This document shows positions 4,801-7,640 of a stretch of DNA of 7,640 nt, one piece after another. Made by a program: the position numbers and the translations under genes. The stretch is from NCBI GenBank assembly GCA_029065305.1, contig JAIEIQ010000189.1, positions 1 through 7,640 of the forward strand, read 5' to 3'. Origin of the DNA: Oscillospiraceae bacterium (GTDB taxonomy: Bacteria > Bacillota > Clostridia > Oscillospirales > Oscillospiraceae). The notes under the pieces were generated by a model. It made no database searches and was not told where the DNA came from. It saw nothing but the letters and a program-made list of their open reading frames with translations. Position 1 is the first letter of the stretch; every line of letters starts with the position of its first letter.

Positions 4801-7545
4801 ATGATAAGGAAAAATTGGAAAAAACTGTTTTCCTTGACGGTTATGCTGCTGCTGGTTGTTTTAGCCGGGACAGTGGCGCTGGCGGAGGAGGACAAGACAT
4901 ATGATAGTTATGCTTTGCTGATCGAAAAAAAAGTTGTAGTAATTGAGGACGGCGAGGAAAAAGAGATTGACCCTCGCGAAACTGTGTATACGTTTAATAT
5001 CACTGGAAACCTTATTTATTATGAACCGGGTGATTCGAACCCGAAAAACCACTCAGAGAATAAGAACGAGACGATTATCGGTGCTGGCAAAGTGTGGGTA
5101 CCATACAATGATCCGAACATGTCCACTGAAACTGGTAAGGGGTTAACAGTAACCGAAGTACTGGGAGGTACGCATAGTCTTGATTTTGAGGGGTATAAAT
5201 ATGAGTATAAAAAGACTGAGGTTAAATGTTATAAAGAAGGCGATGAAAACGTTGAAAAGGTCCCTTTTACCGATGGCAAAAAAGTAACTGATGTTCAAAT
5301 TGGTAACGATGTCCCACATATAATTTTCAAAAATATATATGAAAAGGTGAAAGATGAAGAGCCCACTGGAAGCCTGACCGTCTCTAAAACTGTCACCGAG
5401 GGCGGGAGTACAGAGCAACTGTTTAACTTTGTGGTTACAGTAGAAGTTGACGGTAAGCCTATCCCCGACGGAACATATGGCGGCATGACCTTTGATAATG
5501 GTACGGCAAAATTTGAATTAATGCACAACCAGAGCAAGACGGCAGAAGGTCTGCCTATCGGCGCAAGCTACACCGTGGAAGAGACGCCGGAGGATGGCTG
5601 GGAATCCGATCCGAAGGATGGTTACAGAGGCACGATCAGCGAGGAGAACTCCAACCAGACGGTGAAGTTTGCCAATACCCGCCAGCTGACCTACACACCC
5701 ATGGTCAAAAAGACTGTAACACAGTTCGGCGAGGTAATTAAGGATAATAAAAAATTCATATTCGAGCTGAAGCCTAAGGCGAAGTATAGTGAAGATGAGG
5801 TTGTTATGCCCAAATCCACGACTGCCGAAGTGAGTGGAAATGGCGAGCCGCAGAGCCTCGGGAAAATTACGTTTAAGAAGGAAGGGACTTACACCTTCAC
5901 CATCACCGAGGTGGGCAGCGAAGAAGGTAACGGCTATATCTACGACACAAGCAAGTGGGAGCTGACGGTGACGGTTGAGAAGGATCCTGAGGATGAAAAA
6001 GTGCTGATTGCAGTTCCCAGCTACAAGAAGATAGACGGAAATGACGCAAACGATGAGGCCGCAGAGTTCATCAACCAGTGGGAGTGCCGCTTCACACCGT
6101 GGGTTGAGAAAATCATGCTCGACAAGAAGGGTAACGAGCTGGACAGCTGGCAGAAGGAGTTCACGTTCCGTCTGGAGGCGGCGAATGTGAGGCTTCCTTC
6201 CGAGACGTTCTATGCGGAGGGCTCGCCGGAGAAAATGGGCCGCGATATGCAGCTGGAATTCACGGTAGACGATGAAGACCAGACGTCCGACAAGGCGGTT
6301 ATTTTCCTGGAGGGCACAGAGGAGGGCGAGTACAAATTCTGGCTGTGGGAGCCCGAGGAATCCAACCCGCAGAACGGTGAGGTGCGGTATGACGATACCG
6401 TCTATGAGCTGACCGTGACAGTGGAGACGGACTACAACGGCAAGCTGACGGCAAAGCTGACCAGCTGGCAGGCCGGGGAGGTCGTGGACGACAGATTCGA
6501 GGCCACCGGCGAGCTTATCAAGTACGACGACCGCGACGCGGAAAACAACGGAATCAGGTTTGAGAACCAGTATGCGGACGATACGCCCTGTACCTATATG
6601 CCCGTGGTTGAGAAGGTCGTAAGGGCTTCGGACGGCAGCCCGCTGGAGGACGACTCCGCCAGGTTTACGTTCAAGCTGACCTATAACGGCAACAGTGACA
6701 AGGTAGAACTGGGCGAGACGACCGCCGCTGCCTCCGCCGGGAATCCCGGCAAATTCGGCGCCATTACCTTCGAGGAGCCCGGAACCTACGAGTTTACCAT
6801 CACAGAGGATGCCAGAACCGGCTATAACTGCGACAAGCCGGACGGCGTCAAGCTGGTTGTGACGGTTGATAAGGATATGAATGTGACCGCCGTTTATGAC
6901 GACAAGAAGGATGCGGGTGCCGCAGTCTTTACCAACACCCAGACAGAGGAGGAAACCGGCGAGCTGATTCTCCGCAAGGTGGTCTCCGGCGGTCCGGCAA
7001 ACGCGGCGGATAAGACGTTTACCTTCACCGTCACCGGCGAGGGCTACCACGAGACGGTCACTATCACCGGTTCCGGCACAGCCCGTCTGGAGGGGCTCCC
7101 CGTCGGCGAGTACACCGTAACGGAGGACCGCGCCGGGGCGGAAGCGGACGGCTATACGCTGACCGTCACCGGTGAAGGGACCGTCGAAGTAACGGTTGGC
7201 GGAGAGGCAGAGGCGACGATTACCAACACCTACGAAGAGCCCGAAGAGCCGGAAAAGCCTGAGGAACCCGAGGAGCCTGAGCTGCCCGACCCCAACGATC
7301 CGGACAGCCCGGAGACCGTCACCATTGTAGAGGACGATGTCCCGAAGACTTACGTAAAGGTTTGGGATCCGGAGACGGAGCAGTTCATGTACATTCCGGA
7401 GGACGAGGTGCCGCTGTTCGGCTTTGAAACGCCGGAGACTGGCGACAACTCTCAGCGCATGATTCTGGCGGGTCTGTGCGCGCTGTCCCTGTCTGGGATC
7501 GCGGGCCTGATCGTGACAAAGCGCCGGAACAAGAAGGAGCAGTAA
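4801..7545 (+). CDS. Secreted, sortase-anchored pilin/adhesin-like protein with six isopeptide-type domains
   Basis: The product has 914 residues and starts at ATG 4801, because AAAGGAG (4784-4790) lies 10 bases upstream and a perfect Sec signal follows: Lys/Arg-rich start, hydrophobic core 9-27, cleavage after ALA (28). The upstream in-frame ATG 4774 has no ribosome binding site. Six prealbumin-like domains of FctA/CnaB (Spy0128-like) type follow. Each has a Lys in its first strand, a central Glu and an Asn near its last strand, the set needed for an internal Lys-Asn isopeptide bond. Predicted sets are K43/44-E119-N178, K196-E261-N292, K303/304-E370-N425, K437-E517-N589, K605-E669-N712 and K726-E775-N809. 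A Glu/Pro-rich stalk (about 812-840), a TPETGD sorting motif (877-882), a hydrophobic helix and the tail KRRNKKEQ follow. A sortase would attach it to peptidoglycan or polymerise it; none is in the window. The first third is visibly more AT-rich than the rest, which suggests a mosaic origin. Ligand unknown. Confidence 0.9.
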   Translation: MIRKNWKKLFSLTVMLLLVVLAGTVALAEEDKTYDSYALLIEKKVVVIEDGEEKEIDPRETVYTFNITGNLIYYEPGDSNPKNHSENKNETIIGAGKVWVPYNDPNMSTETGKGLTVTEVLGGTHSLDFEGYKYEYKKTEVKCYKEGDENVEKVPFTDGKKVTDVQIGNDVPHIIFKNIYEKVKDEEPTGSLTVSKTVTEGGSTEQLFNFVVTVEVDGKPIPDGTYGGMTFDNGTAKFELMHNQSKTAEGLPIGASYTVEETPEDGWESDPKDGYRGTISEENSNQTVKFANTRQLTYTPMVKKTVTQFGEVIKDNKKFIFELKPKAKYSEDEVVMPKSTTAEVSGNGEPQSLGKITFKKEGTYTFTITEVGSEEGNGYIYDTSKWELTVTVEKDPEDEKVLIAVPSYKKIDGNDANDEAAEFINQWECRFTPWVEKIMLDKKGNELDSWQKEFTFRLEAANVRLPSETFYAEGSPEKMGRDMQLEFTVDDEDQTSDKAVIFLEGTEEGEYKFWLWEPEESNPQNGEVRYDDTVYELTVTVETDYNGKLTAKLTSWQAGEVVDDRFEATGELIKYDDRDAENNGIRFENQYADDTPCTYMPVVEKVVRASDGSPLEDDSARFTFKLTYNGNSDKVELGETTAAASAGNPGKFGAITFEEPGTYEFTITEDARTGYNCDKPDGVKLVVTVDKDMNVTAVYDDKKDAGAAVFTNTQTEEETGELILRKVVSGGPANAADKTFTFTVTGEGYHETVTITGSGTARLEGLPVGEYTVTEDRAGAEADGYTLTVTGEGTVEVTVGGEAEATITNTYEEPEEPEKPEEPEEPELPDPNDPDSPETVTIVEDDVPKTYVKVWDPETEQFMYIPEDEVPLFGFETPETGDNSQRMILAGLCALSLSGIAGLIVTKRRNKKEQ

Positions 7546-7640
7546 ACAGCAGGGGAGGCCCCGGGCGTTTGCCCACGGCCACAATTTATAAAACAACAAA
7601 AAAAAAGCACCCCCAAAATTAGTAAGAATGGAGCGGGAAA
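7546..7640. other. Intergenic tail after the adhesin gene, no gene seen
   Basis: An imperfect hairpin (about 7557-7580: GGCC...GGCC outer arms, GGGC-GTTT-GCCC inner arms, two mismatched pairs between them) follows the stop codon. The next bases are ACAATTTATAAA rather than a T-run, so it is at most a weak terminator. An A9 run and GCACCCCC follow (about 7600-7617), which could be the first arm of a terminator completed beyond the window. No ORF start with a ribosome binding site is visible. Confidence 0.4.

Noticed and set aside
5518..7599. 693-codon minus-strand open frame opposite the adhesin gene
   Set aside because: It is the antisense shadow of a GC-rich repetitive gene with signal peptide, domains and anchor on the plus strand; no ribosome binding site and no recognisable protein.
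1..7640. CRISPR arrays, tRNA or rRNA genes and known riboswitches
   Set aside because: No regularly spaced repeats, cloverleaf sequences or conserved riboswitch cores were seen.

Overview
The window looks like a piece of a spore-forming gut Clostridia genome, most likely Oscillospiraceae-like (Flavonifractor/Oscillibacter/Lawsonibacter type). The reasons are GC-rich coding with strong GGAGG-type ribosome binding sites, a CotJC-type manganese catalase (a spore-coat protein of endospore formers), a large serine recombinase of clostridial type, and a sortase-anchored protein built from isopeptide-forming domains. This placement is inference; no rRNA or other phylogenetic marker is present.

Left edge (1-231): the frame entering from the left reads as the last residues of an IS1182-like transposase, followed by two strong hairpin terminators (123-158 and 170-200). 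The second hairpin is probably the native terminator of the catalase gene, with the insertion sequence abutting it. Region 206-727, minus strand: a CotJC-like manganese catalase that keeps all five predicted metal ligands but has lost about its first 30 residues. Region 729-2192, minus strand: a 487-residue large serine recombinase whose stop codon lies one base from the broken end of the catalase gene. This is the layout expected of an integrative element that uses cotJC as its attachment gene, similar in principle to skin-type elements that split sporulation genes. A divergent 72-residue small gene (2271-2489) sits just upstream of the recombinase.

Right part (2553-7545), plus strand: an AT-rich promoter region with a good SigA-type promoter (2553-2581) precedes an apparent operon of three genes: a polytopic O-antigen ligase/Wzy-like membrane protein (2636-4012), a membrane-anchored PGRP/T7-lysozyme-type N-acetylmuramoyl-L-alanine amidase (4022-4696), and a 914-residue secreted, cell-wall-anchored pilin/adhesin-like protein with six prealbumin-like (FctA/CnaB-type) domains and a TPETGD sorting signal (4801-7545). 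Between amidase and adhesin lies a 28-codon mini-ORF with its own ribosome binding site and three back-to-back hairpins, which looks like a leader-peptide or processing region.

The 5' part of the catalase gene is not in the window. If the catalase was split by the recombinase element, the surface-protein operon is therefore probably cargo of that element, whose other end lies to the right. The genes would then amount to a mobile cell-surface module (glycan polymer, wall-remodelling amidase, isopeptide-stabilised adhesin) lodged in a sporulation gene. Adhesin and amidase calls are firm; the mobile-cargo reading is a hypothesis.
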